A stretch of DNA of 64,000 nt. Source: Salipiger thiooxidans. GTDB taxonomy: Bacteria; Pseudomonadota; Alphaproteobacteria; Rhodobacterales; Rhodobacteraceae. The position numbers and the translations under genes were made by a program. Positions within the stretch are counted from its first letter, which is position 1, and the number at the start of each line of letters is the position of its first letter. The stretch lies in assembly GCF_900102075.1 (NCBI RefSeq), contig NZ_FNAV01000009.1:1-64000 (forward strand), written 5' to 3'. Shown in pieces: positions 8,553 through 18,453 of the stretch. The notes beneath the pieces are model-generated. The model saw nothing but the letters and a program-made list of their open reading frames with translations, ran no database searches and was not told where the DNA came from.

Positions 8553-8666
8553 ATGAAACAGGCAATCCTTCTGGCCTTCGTGGCCCTTGTCGCGGCCTGC
8601 GGCACCATCGACGGCGTCGGTCAGGACATCTCCTCGGCCTCGAGGACCGTCGAGAGCTGGTTCTGA
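8553..8666 (+). CDS. Entericidin A/B family small lipoprotein
   Basis: A 37-residue protein. It has a short charged start, a hydrophobic stretch (ILLAFVALVA) and a lipobox LVAAC that places the acylated Cys at about residue 16. The mature GTIDGVGQDISSAS matches the conserved part of entericidins, with the GVG-DIS core. Family members are small envelope lipoproteins linked to stress and toxin/antidote-like effects, but their role in alphaproteobacteria is unclear. The start at 8553 is preferred over an upstream in-frame ATG (8478) because that extension would bury the lipoprotein signal. It lies between the YejA-like gene and the response regulator. Confidence 0.85.
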   Translation: MKQAILLAFVALVAACGTIDGVGQDISSASRTVESWF

Positions 8667-8757
8667 TCCCGGTCTTAGACCTTTTGGCACGTTTTACGCA
8701 GGCCCTCGGACGCGCTATCCTGTGGAACGGGAGCGAGGACACGGAAGAGCCGCCAAG

Positions 8758-9459
8758 ATGAGAGAACGAGCCGAAATCCTGTCGGAACGCGGGCAGTCGC
8801 GGGCGCTGGTGGTCGACGACCACCCGCTGTTCTGCGACGCGCTCACGCTGACGCTGCAATCCATCGCGGATTTCGAAGAGATCCGCACGGCGGGGACGCT
8901 TGAGAAGGCGCTCGACATCGTGGCGCAGGGCGAGCCGCCCGACCTCGTGATCCTCGACCTCAACCTGCCCGACGTGAACGGGCTGGACGGGCTGGTGCGG
9001 CTGCGCAATGCCGCCCCCCGAGCCGCCATCATCATCGCCTCGTCCATGGCCGACAACCGGATGATCAGCCAGGCGCTCAAGGCCGGGGCCGACGGTTTCG
9101 TGCCCAAGCACTCGCAGCGCTCGGTGTTCCGCCGCGCCTTCGAGGCCATGGCCCGGGGCGAGGCCTTCACCCCCGACGGCTACATCGACCCGCAGGGCCC
9201 CGGCGAGGACGGCCCCGGCGATGCGCTCGAACGGCTGGCGACGCTCACCGGCCAGCAGGCCCGGATCCTGTCGCTGATCTGCGAGGGCAAGCTCAACAAA
9301 CAGATCGCCTATGACCTCTCCATCGCCGAGACCACGGTCAAGGCGCATGTCACTGCAATCATGCGGAAACTCGGCGTTCACAGCCGCACGCAGGCGGTGC
9401 TGATCGCGCAGGAAGCGCATTTCAGCCGGGTCTTGCCAAACGAAGGTGCCGCGCCGTAA
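8758..9459 (+). CDS. LuxR/NarL-type response regulator
   Basis: A protein of 233 residues with an N-terminal receiver domain (about 15-135) and a C-terminal LuxR helix-turn-helix (about 165-230). The acidic pocket Asp20-Asp21, phospho-acceptor Asp67 (in VILDLNLPDVNG) and the conserved Lys in GFVPKH are present. The DNA-binding part reads through LNKQIAYDLSIAETTVKAH. It should bind DNA when phosphorylated, and the hybrid kinase two genes downstream is the obvious candidate partner. The ATG at 8758 starts about 10 residues before the receiver; in-frame sequence further upstream looks non-coding. A weak promoter (TTTACG-17-TATCCT) lies upstream. Confidence 0.92.
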   Translation: MRERAEILSERGQSRALVVDDHPLFCDALTLTLQSIADFEEIRTAGTLEKALDIVAQGEPPDLVILDLNLPDVNGLDGLVRLRNAAPRAAIIIASSMADNRMISQALKAGADGFVPKHSQRSVFRRAFEAMARGEAFTPDGYIDPQGPGEDGPGDALERLATLTGQQARILSLICEGKLNKQIAYDLSIAETTVKAHVTAIMRKLGVHSRTQAVLIAQEAHFSRVLPNEGAAP

Positions 9460-9529
9460 TCTGTCCGCCACATCGCTTGGGAGGGTCGATGTCTTGGACT
9501 GCGCCATGCCGCGCTCCTCGGGGGAGGAC

Positions 9530-10705
9530 ATGACGGACACCCGTGCCTCGGACGCCAACGGCGCCCTGAGCCTTGCTCAGGTGCCCTGCGACGCGCGCGA
9601 CGCTGTCGCCGCGATCTCGGCGCAGCTCGGTCCCGGACCGTTCGAGCTGGTGTGTTTCTTCGTCTCGCCTCAGGCGGATTTCGCAGCGCTCAACCGGGCC
9701 TTCAGCGGCGCCTTCGGCAAGGCCGACGTCTTTGCCTGCACCACCGCCGGCGAGATCGGCCGCAGCGGCTACGAGGAAGGCCAGATCATCGCCATCGGCT
9801 TCCCCTCGGCGCTGTTCACCGTGGACGCGCTGGCGATCGACAATCTCGACACGCTCGACGACCGCCGGGTGATCGACCAGCTCATCCAGCGCCGCATGAG
9901 CCTCAATGTGGAAGCTCCTGATAAGGGTTCGGAATTCGCCTTCCTGATGGTCGATGGGCTGTCGATGCAGGAAGAGAATCTCGCCTCTATCCTGGCCTCG
10001 GCCATGGGGCCGATGCCGCTTTTCGGAGGCTCGACCGGCGACGGAACCGACTTCGGCGCCACGTGGCTGTCGTGGAATGGCCGGGTCCGGCGCAACGCTG
10101 CGCTGCTGGCGCTGGTGCGCAGCCGCTGCCCGGTCAAGGTGTTCAGCATCGACCACCTGCGCCCGACCGAAACCCGCATGGTCGTCACCCGCGCCGATCC
10201 CGACAGCCGCATGGTGATGGAGATCAACGGCTCGCCCGCCGCCGCCGAATACGCCCGGCTGCTGGGCAAGGATCCGCACCAGCTCGACACCTTCACCTTC
10301 GCCGCCCACCCGGTGGTGGTGCGGCTTGGCGACAGCCACCACGTGCGCTCGATCCAGCGCGTCGACGAGCACGGCAACCTCATGTTCTTCTCTGCCATCA
10401 ACGAGGGCATGGTGCTCACCCTTGCCGAGCCCGAGGACATGGCTGCGCATCTCGACCGCGCGCTCGGCACGCTTTCGGAGGGGCGCCGGCCGCAGCAGAT
10501 CCTCGGTTGCGATTGCGTGCTGCGCCGGATCGAGGCCGGGCAATTCCAGCAGACCCGCGCGATCTCGGACATCCTGTCCAAGCACAATGTCATCGGCTTC
10601 AACACCTATGGCGAACAGATCGGCGCGCTGCACGTCAACCAGACCCTGACCGGCGTGGCGTTCTACGCCCCGGATGGACCTGAGGATGATCCTGCATGTC
10701 ATTGA
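9530..10705 (+). CDS. FIST-domain sensor protein (NosP-like)
   Basis: A protein of 391 residues made of FIST N-terminal (about 30-220) and FIST C-terminal (about 225-370) domains. Conserved glycine-rich blocks include CTTAGEIG, LFGGSTGDG and GFNTYGEQIG. FIST proteins sense small ligands; the best-studied branch, NosP, binds haem and nitric oxide and controls an adjacent histidine kinase. Here the kinase gene overlaps the 3' end by 10 bp, which fits that arrangement. The ATG at 9530 is chosen because GGGGGAGG sits 5 bases before it; another ATG at 9506 has no such site. Ligand identity is an inference from gene context. Confidence 0.85.
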   Translation: MTDTRASDANGALSLAQVPCDARDAVAAISAQLGPGPFELVCFFVSPQADFAALNRAFSGAFGKADVFACTTAGEIGRSGYEEGQIIAIGFPSALFTVDALAIDNLDTLDDRRVIDQLIQRRMSLNVEAPDKGSEFAFLMVDGLSMQEENLASILASAMGPMPLFGGSTGDGTDFGATWLSWNGRVRRNAALLALVRSRCPVKVFSIDHLRPTETRMVVTRADPDSRMVMEINGSPAAAEYARLLGKDPHQLDTFTFAAHPVVVRLGDSHHVRSIQRVDEHGNLMFFSAINEGMVLTLAEPEDMAAHLDRALGTLSEGRRPQQILGCDCVLRRIEAGQFQQTRAISDILSKHNVIGFNTYGEQIGALHVNQTLTGVAFYAPDGPEDDPACH

Positions 10706-12912
10706 TAAACCCTGCAGATCCCATCGAGGTTCAGAACGAAAAGCTGCTGCGCATCGCGGAATCTCTGATGCGCCACGTCGAGCACAACAGCGCCCAGTCC
10801 GGCGAGGCATACGCCCAGTTCGAACGCGCCGCCCTGCTCGAGAAGCGGGTGCGCGAGCGAACGCTCGAGCTTGAGCGCACGCTGAACCTGCTGCACGAGT
10901 CCAACGCCCAGCTTGCGCGGGCCAATGACGAGACCGAGGCCGCCCGCCGCAACCTCGCCGACGCCATCGAGACGGTCTCCGAGGGCTTTGCTCTGTTCGA
11001 CGGCAACGATCTTCTGGTGATGTGCAACTCGCGCTTCTGCCGCGATTTCCGTGACACCGTGCGCGACCTGCGCCCCGGGCTGGCCTTCGAGGACTACGTC
11101 GACCGGGTGAGCCGCTCGCGCTACCTGTCGCTGCCCGAAGGCACCAGCGCCGAGGCCTGGGCCCGCGACCGGATGCGCAAGCACAACGACCGCCGCGTGC
11201 TCTTCAACGTGCGCCACGGGCAGGACCGATGGCTGCAGGTCTCCGAGCATCGCACCGCCAACAGCGGCACGGTGATCCTGCAGACCGACGTCACCGACAT
11301 CATCCGGCTCGAGCGGCAGGAACGGTTGAAGCTCAAGGACAAGCAGACGCGGATGATCCGCGCCACGCTCGACCATCTCGACCAGGGCGTCTGCATCTTC
11401 GACGAGACCGCCCGGCTGGTGGCGTGGAACGAGAAGATCGGCACGCTGCTGAACCTCCCCGTTCGGCGTCTGCATCTGGGCGCCTCCTTCGAGGGGCTGA
11501 ATGGGCTGCTGGAGCCTGAATTCCATTTCGCCAGCGATGGTGCCCGCGAGGGCTTTCGCCATTGGGCGGAACAATCCGGGCGGCGTGGGCCGATCAGCTT
11601 CGAGCTGACCCGCGACGTGGGCACGGTGCTGCAGGTCTTCGGGCGCGGCATGCCCGACGGCGGCTTCCTGTTCTCCTGCACCGACGTCACCGCCGAGCGC
11701 GAGGCGGCGCGGCGGCTGACCGAGGTCAACGAGATGCTCGAGCAGCGGGTGATGGAACGCACGCTCGAACTCGAGGACGCGCTGTCGGCGGCGGAACGGG
11801 CCAATGCCTCGAAGTCACGCTTCGTTGCCGCGGCGAGCCACGACCTGCTGCAGCCGCTGTCCGCCGCCAAGCTCTTCATCTCCTCGCTCGCGGACCGGAT
11901 GGGCAACGACGGCGACCGGGCGGTGCTGGGCAAGGCGGAGTCGGCGCTGACCTCGGCCGAGCAACTGATCGACGCGCTGCTCGACATCTCGAAGCTCGAG
12001 TCCGATGCGCTGAAGTTCGACATCCGGCCCGTCGCGCTGCGCGAGATCATCGGGCCCCTCCGCGACGAGATGGAGGTGCTCGCGGCGCGCAAGGGCCTGA
12101 AGCTCCGGATGATCGACAGCGGGCTCACGGTCGAGAGCGACCCGTCCTACCTGCGCCGGGTGGTGCAGAACCTCGTCGCCAACGCCATCCGCTACACCGA
12201 CGCAGGCCGCGTCGTCGTGGGGATCCGGCGCCGTGGCGGCGCTGCCCGGATCGAGGTCTGGGACACCGGCCCCGGCATCGCCGAGGAGGACCAGTCCACC
12301 ATCTTCGAGGAGTTCAAGCGGCTCGACACCCGCGCCTCGAGCAACGACGGGCTGGGGCTCGGGCTTGCCATCGTCGAGCGAGCCTGCGCCCGGCTCGGGC
12401 ACCCGCTGGGGCTCTGGTCCGAGCCCGGGCGCGGCTCGTGCTTCATGGTGAGCCTGCCGGTGGTCGGCGGTGCCGTGCCGTCGCGGCCCACGGTCGCCGG
12501 ACCTGCGCGACCGAGCGGGCTGGCGCAGGCGGGGCTGATCGTGCTGCTGGTCGAGAACGACCCGCAGCTGCGCCGCGCCATCACCGTGCTCATGGAGAGC
12601 TGGGGCGTCAACGTGATCGAGGCCGAGGACGCGGCCAGCGCGCTCGACCTGCTGCAGGATCTCGAGATCACCCCGGACGCGCTGTTGCTCGACTACCAGC
12701 TGGGCGCGGGCATGACCGGCACACAGCTCTTCGGCGAGATCACCACGCGGCTCGGCCGCCTGCCCTGCGCCATCGTTTCGGCCGACCGCTCGGAGGCGCT
12801 GCGCGAGGCCTGCGCGGCGTTGCAGATCGAGCTCCTGGCCAAGCCCGTGGACCGGCATCGGCTGGGGCGGTTCTTCGACGCGGTGGTGCGGGGGACGCTG
12901 GCGGCGGAGTGA
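10696..12912 (+). CDS. Hybrid PAS histidine kinase paired with the FIST protein
   Basis: A protein of 738 residues. It starts with a long coiled coil (about 45-90) and two PAS-like sensor regions (about 90-200 and 215-340), then another coiled coil. The HisKA domain has its phospho-acceptor His382 in ASHDLLQPL. The HATPase domain shows the N box QNLVANAIRYT, G1 DTGPGIAEED and G2 GLGLGLAI. A C-terminal receiver has acceptor Asp666 in LLLDYQLG. There are no transmembrane segments, so it is cytosolic and likely receives its signal through the FIST protein. The layout resembles NahK/ErcS'-type kinases. The 10-bp overlap with the FIST gene implies coupled translation. Confidence 0.9.
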   Translation: MSLINPADPIEVQNEKLLRIAESLMRHVEHNSAQSGEAYAQFERAALLEKRVRERTLELERTLNLLHESNAQLARANDETEAARRNLADAIETVSEGFALFDGNDLLVMCNSRFCRDFRDTVRDLRPGLAFEDYVDRVSRSRYLSLPEGTSAEAWARDRMRKHNDRRVLFNVRHGQDRWLQVSEHRTANSGTVILQTDVTDIIRLERQERLKLKDKQTRMIRATLDHLDQGVCIFDETARLVAWNEKIGTLLNLPVRRLHLGASFEGLNGLLEPEFHFASDGAREGFRHWAEQSGRRGPISFELTRDVGTVLQVFGRGMPDGGFLFSCTDVTAEREAARRLTEVNEMLEQRVMERTLELEDALSAAERANASKSRFVAAASHDLLQPLSAAKLFISSLADRMGNDGDRAVLGKAESALTSAEQLIDALLDISKLESDALKFDIRPVALREIIGPLRDEMEVLAARKGLKLRMIDSGLTVESDPSYLRRVVQNLVANAIRYTDAGRVVVGIRRRGGAARIEVWDTGPGIAEEDQSTIFEEFKRLDTRASSNDGLGLGLAIVERACARLGHPLGLWSEPGRGSCFMVSLPVVGGAVPSRPTVAGPARPSGLAQAGLIVLLVENDPQLRRAITVLMESWGVNVIEAEDAASALDLLQDLEITPDALLLDYQLGAGMTGTQLFGEITTRLGRLPCAIVSADRSEALREACAALQIELLAKPVDRHRLGRFFDAVVRGTLAAE

Positions 12913-12957
12913 GCGGGCTTGGACGCGGACCCCGGGGGGCGGGCCTGGTGGCCGGTG

Positions 12958-13007
12958 TTGCCGGGGGCGCTGCCCCCGTCCGCTGACGCGGACTCCCCCG
13001 GAGTTTG
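12958..13007. repeat. REP-like palindromic intergenic element
   Basis: Two hairpins follow each other: GGGGGC-GCT-GCCCCC (12963-12977) and GTCCGC-TGAC-GCGGAC (12978-12993), then CCCCCGGAGTTTG. The core GGGGCGCTGCCCC is the exact reverse complement of the core at 5442-5454. It lies between the convergent kinase and DUF853 genes, so it may also help end transcription. Confidence 0.5.
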
Positions 13008-13029
13008 TCGGGCAAGATGAAGGGGCGGC

Positions 13030-14571
<1,542 letters not shown>

Positions 14572-14599
14572 GGATCCTCTCCGGCCACCCACCGCAGCA

Positions 14600-14628
14600 A
14601 GAATACATTCTTAACCATTTGATGCCAG
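14600..14628 (-). promoter_or_regulatory. Possible promoter of the DUF853 gene
   Basis: On the minus strand CTGGCA (14628-14623) and TATTCT (14605-14600) are 17 bp apart, 29 bp before the start codon. On the plus strand the spacer contains TTAACCAT (14611-14618), which equals a CtrA half-site. Both assignments are tentative. Confidence 0.35.
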
Positions 14629-14639
14629 TGTCGTTTTTG

Positions 14640-14721
14640 CTCGGGGCATCATGTCCTCTCCTGCTTCGGGCAGACTTCCTCCCTGTCAGACTGGCCGCGC
14701 CCTCACGGGTGCGGCCTTTTT
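14640..14721 (+). ncRNA. Candidate small RNA ending in a strong terminator
   Basis: Between two divergent genes lies a plus-strand intrinsic terminator: a 10-bp stem (14693-14702 with 14707-14716, one G-U pair, 4-nt loop) followed by TTTTT (14717-14721). No plus-strand gene precedes it, so it should end a short transcript that starts inside this gap. The body upstream carries a CTGC-TTCGG-GCAG mini-hairpin and an unpaired CTTCCTCCCTG stretch complementary to ribosome-binding sites, as in CCUCC-motif sRNAs of this family. I found no convincing promoter, so the 5' end given is a guess. Confidence 0.4.
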
Positions 14722-14755
14722 CGGCATCGTGATCGCGAGGTTGTGAGAAACCCTG

Positions 14756-14784
14756 TTGACCGTTGCAAAAGAGTTTCGTAGCGT
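14756..14784 (+). promoter_or_regulatory. Promoter upstream of the IalB-family gene
   Basis: TTGACC (14756-14761) and TAGCGT (14779-14784) are separated by 17 bp, with an A at 14791 as likely start. This leaves a leader of about 184 nt before the coding start at 14975, which contains a terminator-like hairpin. Confidence 0.5.
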
Positions 14785-14828
14785 TCGCCCAATGACAAAG
14801 TCGGCCGGTCCGGCAGGGAGCAAGGGGG

Positions 14829-14860
14829 AAGGGGCCGTTTGGTCCCTTTTCTCTTTTGTT
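14829..14860 (+). terminator. Terminator-like hairpin in the IalB leader
   Basis: The stem AAGGGGCC (14829-14836) with GGTCCCTT (14841-14848, one G-U pair, 4-nt loop) is followed by a T-rich run to 14860. It lies about 40-70 nt after the promoter start. It could be an attenuator for the IalB gene or the end of an independent sRNA of about 67 nt. Confidence 0.45.
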
Positions 14861-14974
14861 CGAGCGGGGTTGCAGCTTTCCGCCGCCCTATCCCCCGCGT
14901 CCTTTTACGGCCTGACACCGCTCTGCGGACATGCTAACCGGGCCGGGAAGCGACACCAGAGTTTAGGAGTTTCC

Positions 14975-15628
14975 ATGACCAGATCGCGAAATGTCCTGTG
15001 GGCACTGCCGCTGCTGGCAAGCCTTGCCGCCGCCCCCGTGCTGGCGCAGGACACTGCAGAGCAGCCCGCCGCAGAGACCGAGGCCCCCGCAGCAGGCGCC
15101 GGCCCCGTCGGCGGTGACCTCACCCTCGGCGAGACCGATGGCGGCGTGCCGGGCGCAAACGGCCAGCAGCCCGAGACCTACATCGCCGCGACCCACGGCG
15201 ACTGGCAGCTCCAGTGCCTGCGCGTGCCCGAGGGCACCGACGCCGAGGATCCCTGCCAGATGTATCAGTTGCTCAAGGACCAGAACGGCGGCAACGTCGC
15301 CGAGGTGAGCATGTTCCGCCTGTCGAACGGCGGTCAGGTCGCGGCCGGCGGCACCTTCATCGTGCCGCTCGAGACCCTGCTGACCCAGAAGGTGACGATC
15401 TCGGTCGATGGCGGTCAGGCCAAGCGCTACGATTTCTCGTTCTGCACGCAGGTCGGTTGCTACGCCCGTGTCGGCTTTACCGCCGATGACGTCGCGCGCT
15501 TCAAGGGGGGCAAGTCGGCGAAGGTGACCATCGTTCCGGCGCTGGCGCCCGATCAGGAGGTCGAACTCGACATGTCGCTGTCCGGCTTCACCGCCGCCTA
15601 CGACGCGAGCTCGGCCCTGCGCCAGTAA
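14975..15628 (+). CDS. Invasion-associated locus B (IalB) family protein
   Basis: A secreted protein of 217 residues. A signal peptide covers about residues 1-25 (Arg near the start, LLASLAAAP core, VLAQ cut). An acidic Ala/Glu/Gly-rich linker follows, and then the IalB domain (about 70-215), recognisable from HGDWQLQC, the paired Cys residues and the FCTQVGCYARVGF block. IalB-type proteins are periplasmic or envelope proteins of unclear mechanism in free-living alphaproteobacteria. TAGGAG precedes the ATG at 14975; the longer in-frame extension starting at 14756 overlaps the promoter and is not coding. A terminator follows the stop. Confidence 0.88.
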   Translation: MTRSRNVLWALPLLASLAAAPVLAQDTAEQPAAETEAPAAGAGPVGGDLTLGETDGGVPGANGQQPETYIAATHGDWQLQCLRVPEGTDAEDPCQMYQLLKDQNGGNVAEVSMFRLSNGGQVAAGGTFIVPLETLLTQKVTISVDGGQAKRYDFSFCTQVGCYARVGFTADDVARFKGGKSAKVTIVPALAPDQEVELDMSLSGFTAAYDASSALRQ

Positions 15629-15660
15629 TCGCGGTCACGCGTTCGATACCAAAGACGTGA

Positions 15661-15694
15661 AACCGCCGCGGGGAGCGATCCTCGCGGCGGTTTT
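15661..15694. terminator. Intrinsic terminator between ialB and lpxB
   Basis: A 10-bp stem, AACCGCCGCG (15661-15670) with CGCGGCGGTT (15683-15692), is followed by TTTT on the plus strand. It lies between convergent genes and probably serves mainly the IalB gene; on the other strand only TTT follows. Confidence 0.7.
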
Positions 15695-15720
15695 GCGTTT
15701 CAGCCTTTTCGGTGCCGTTT

Positions 15721-16878
15721 TCAGTCCTGTCCCAGCCCTTCGAGCACCGCCTGTGCGGCGCGGTCGCCGGGGTGCGGTCCGTCGCGCCCCAGACGCTCCA
15801 TGGTCAGCGCCATGGCCTCGGACTGTGCCTCGGGTGCATCGATCACCTGCAGCAGCGCCTCGGCGATCGGTTCGGGGCGACAGTCCTTGCCGATGAACTC
15901 GGGGATGGTGCGGGTCTCGGAGACCAGGTTCACGAGATTGACCGTATCGACCAGCAGCAGCCGCCCGATGATCTGCCGCGACAGCCAGCCCATGTCGTAG
16001 CCGATGACCATGGGCGTCGCGGCGGCGGCGAGCTCGAGCGCTACGGTGCCCGACGCGGCCAGCGCCACGTCGGCAGCCCCGAAGGCGGCGCGCTTCTCGG
16101 CGGCGGCCTCCTCGCCCAGACTGCGCGGATCGAGCACCAGCGGGTTGCCCGGCCAGTCGGCGCAGAGCTCTTCCACCAGCGGCGCAACCGGGGTCGCGGC
16201 GGGGATCACCAGCTGAAGCTCGGGGCGCGCGGCATGCACACGCTCCGCCACCTCGCGGAACACCGGGCCCAGCCGGCTGATCTCCGAGCGGCGCGAGCCC
16301 GGCAGCACCAGCGCCATGGGCGCGTCGCCGATTCTGTGTCGGGCGCGGAAGGCGGCCTGCTCGCCGGGCGACGCCTGCGGCTCGGTCACCACCGGGTGGC
16401 CGACGAAATCGCAGCGCATCCCGGCGGCTTCCATGTAGGGCGGCTCGAAGGGCAGCAGCGCCAGCACCTGGTCGACGTGGGCGGCCATCTTGGCGGCGCG
16501 GCCCGGGCGCCAGGCCCAGACCGTGGGCGCCACGTAATGCACCACGCGGATGTCGGAGGCCGCCTTGACCTGCTTGGCCACGCGCAGCGAGAACTCGGGC
16601 AGGTCGACCGTCACCAGCGCATCGGGACGGGCAGCGACCACCGCCTCGGAGGTCTCGCGGATGCGCGCCTTCAGCGCCCCGTACTGGCGCAGGATCTCGG
16701 TGATGCCCATGACCGAGATCTCGTCCATGGGAAACAGGCTCTCGAGCCCCTCGGCGATCATGCGTTCGCCGCCAATGCCGGTGAAGCGGACGTCGGGCAC
16801 GCGCCGACGCAGGCCCTGCATCAGCGCCGCCCCCAGCTTGTCGCCCGAAGGCTCGCCCGCGGTGATGAAGATGTGCAT
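15721..16878 (-). CDS. lpxB: Lipid-A-disaccharide synthase
   Basis: A GT19 glycosyltransferase of 385 residues. It joins UDP-2,3-diacylglucosamine and 2,3-diacylglucosamine 1-phosphate at the inner face of the cytoplasmic membrane. Family marks are the N-terminal ITAGEPSGDKLGA, FTGIGGERM, VYAPTVWAWRPGRA-type segment (here VHYVAPTVWAWRPG) and VLPGSRRSEI. The ATG at 16878 overlaps the lpxI stop in an ATGA; a GTG one codon upstream (16881) is possible but less likely. It is the last gene of the fabZ-lpxA-lpxI-lpxB run. Confidence 0.95.
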   Translation of the reverse strand: MHIFITAGEPSGDKLGAALMQGLRRRVPDVRFTGIGGERMIAEGLESLFPMDEISVMGITEILRQYGALKARIRETSEAVVAARPDALVTVDLPEFSLRVAKQVKAASDIRVVHYVAPTVWAWRPGRAAKMAAHVDQVLALLPFEPPYMEAAGMRCDFVGHPVVTEPQASPGEQAAFRARHRIGDAPMALVLPGSRRSEISRLGPVFREVAERVHAARPELQLVIPAATPVAPLVEELCADWPGNPLVLDPRSLGEEAAAEKRAAFGAADVALAASGTVALELAAAATPMVIGYDMGWLSRQIIGRLLLVDTVNLVNLVSETRTIPEFIGKDCRPEPIAEALLQVIDAPEAQSEAMALTMERLGRDGPHPGDRAAQAVLEGLGQD

Positions 16879-17663
16879 CACGGGCGCTCCCGGACCCAGA
16901 GGAAGAGCCCGGCCTCGTCGAGCAGCGACAGCACCTCGCCGCGGTCCAGAACCATGACGCCGCCCGCCGAGACGACGATGCCCGCGAGCCCGGCGCGAAT
17001 GGCGCCGCGGGCGGTGCGGGGCCCGATCACCGGCAGGTCGACGCGGGTGTCCTGCCCGGGCTTCTCGGCCTTGTAGAGGACCCCGCCCTCGGCGCCGGTG
17101 AGGGCGTCGATCATGGCGTCGGTGCCGGTGGCGTCGTCCTCGCGGGCGAGAAGCTCGGTGTCGCGGATGACGCAGGCCTGTCCGAAGTCGCGGGCGCCCT
17201 GCTCTGCGCTGACGCGATCCCCCAGCAGCGCGGCGGCTCGGGCGGCCTCGTCTGGCTGGGCGCGGGTGGGCACGCCCTCGGGCGGCAGCAGGCTCGGTGC
17301 GGCCTCGTGGGCGCCGACGATCTCGAACCCCTGCTCCTCGAGCAGCGAGATCACGATGCGCAGCGCACCGTCATCGCCACGCTTGAGCGCACGGCGCATA
17401 GCGGGCAGCATCAACGCGGTGCGCCAGTCGAGCCGCGACAGCCGGAGCTCGGGGCGCTGGACGCGGCCGCACATGCAGATCCGCCGCACACCCTTGCGCC
17501 GCAGCCAGTGCAGGAAGCCGCCAAGACGCTCGACACGGAAGCTGCGGTCCACCGTCAGCCCCTCGGGCGCGTGCGGCTCAAGGGCGCAGATCAGCGGTCG
17601 CTCGGTCGAGGCCTCTGCCACCGCGCGGGGCAAGGCCCCCTGCCCTGCGATCAGTGCCAGCAC
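16878..17663 (-). CDS. lpxI: UDP-2,3-diacylglucosamine diphosphatase LpxI
   Basis: A protein of 261 residues of the LpxI (DUF1009) family. It hydrolyses UDP-2,3-diacylglucosamine to 2,3-diacylglucosamine 1-phosphate and stands in for LpxH in many alphaproteobacteria. Visible blocks are LALIAGQGALPRAVAEA at the start, GGFLHWLRRKGVRRICMCGRV, and near the end DLPVIGPRT with AGLAGIVVSAGG. The start codon is GTG (17663-17661), 4 bases after the lpxA stop. Position between lpxA and lpxB matches the pathway order. Confidence 0.93.
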   Translation of the reverse strand: MLALIAGQGALPRAVAEASTERPLICALEPHAPEGLTVDRSFRVERLGGFLHWLRRKGVRRICMCGRVQRPELRLSRLDWRTALMLPAMRRALKRGDDGALRIVISLLEEQGFEIVGAHEAAPSLLPPEGVPTRAQPDEAARAAALLGDRVSAEQGARDFGQACVIRDTELLAREDDATGTDAMIDALTGAEGGVLYKAEKPGQDTRVDLPVIGPRTARGAIRAGLAGIVVSAGGVMVLDRGEVLSLLDEAGLFLWVRERP

Positions 17664-17667
17664 GGTC

Positions 17668-18453
17668 TCAGCCCGGCGTCAGGAAGTGACGGTCGCTGTC
17701 ACCGAGGATGAAGGCCACGATCTCACGCACGTAGTCGCTCTGGGTTTCGTCTCCCAGCCGGCGTGCTCGGTCGGCAAAGGCACCCTCACCCTGCGCCAGC
17801 ATCTGGAACGCGGCGCGCAGCGCGGTGATGTCGGAGCGGCTCACGCCCTTGCGCTTCAGCCCCACGAGGTTCAGCCCGTCGAGCTTACCGCGCGGCGCCT
17901 GCACGAGGCCGTAGGGGATCACGTCGTTGGTCACCATGGTGACCGCACCGATGATCGCCCCGCGCCCGATGCGCACCCACTGGTGCACGCCCGAAAGGCC
18001 GCCGACGATGACGTCATCGTCGAGCACGCAGTGCCCGGCGATGGCCGAGTTGTTCACGAGGATCACCCGGTCGCCGATCTGCGCGTCGTGGGCCACGTGG
18101 CAACCCGCCATGAACAGGCCGTCGTCGCCGATGCGGGTGACGCCGCCACCGCCCTCGGTGCCGCAGTTCATGGTGACATGCTCGCGGATGCGGTTGCGCT
18201 TGCCTATGACCAGCCGGGTCTTCTCGCCACGGAACTTGAGATCCTGCGGGATCTCGCCGATCACCGCGAAGGAGAAGATCACCGTCTCTTCGCCGATCTC
18301 GGTGTCGCCGGTGATCACGACGTGGGATTTCAGCTCGACGCGCGGACCGAGTACCACCTCGGCGCCGACGTGACAGAAGGGGCCGATGCGGCAACCTTCC
18401 CCGATCTGCGCGCCCTCCTCGACGACGGCGCTGGGGTGGATCTCGGTGCTCAT
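17668..18453 (-). CDS. lpxA: UDP-N-acetylglucosamine acyltransferase
   Basis: A left-handed beta-helix acyltransferase of 261 residues. It transfers 3-hydroxyacyl from ACP to UDP-GlcNAc, the first step of lipid A synthesis. Hexapeptide repeats fill residues 1-190. The catalytic His lies in the [13 protein letters not shown] region and the active-site loop in NEGTEGGGG-like [11 protein letters not shown]. The C-terminal helices begin at [12 protein letters not shown]. The ATG at 18453 overlaps the fabZ stop (ATGA). The open frame continues upstream inside fabZ in another frame and is not used. Confidence 0.95.
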   Translation of the reverse strand: MSTEIHPSAVVEEGAQIGEGCRIGPFCHVGAEVVLGPRVELKSHVVITGDTEIGEETVIFSFAVIGEIPQDLKFRGEKTRLVIGKRNRIREHVTMNCGTEGGGGVTRIGDDGLFMAGCHVAHDAQIGDRVILVNNSAIAGHCVLDDDVIVGGLSGVHQWVRIGRGAIIGAVTMVTNDVIPYGLVQAPRGKLDGLNLVGLKRKGVSRSDITALRAAFQMLAQGEGAFADRARRLGDETQSDYVREIVAFILGDSDRHFLTPG

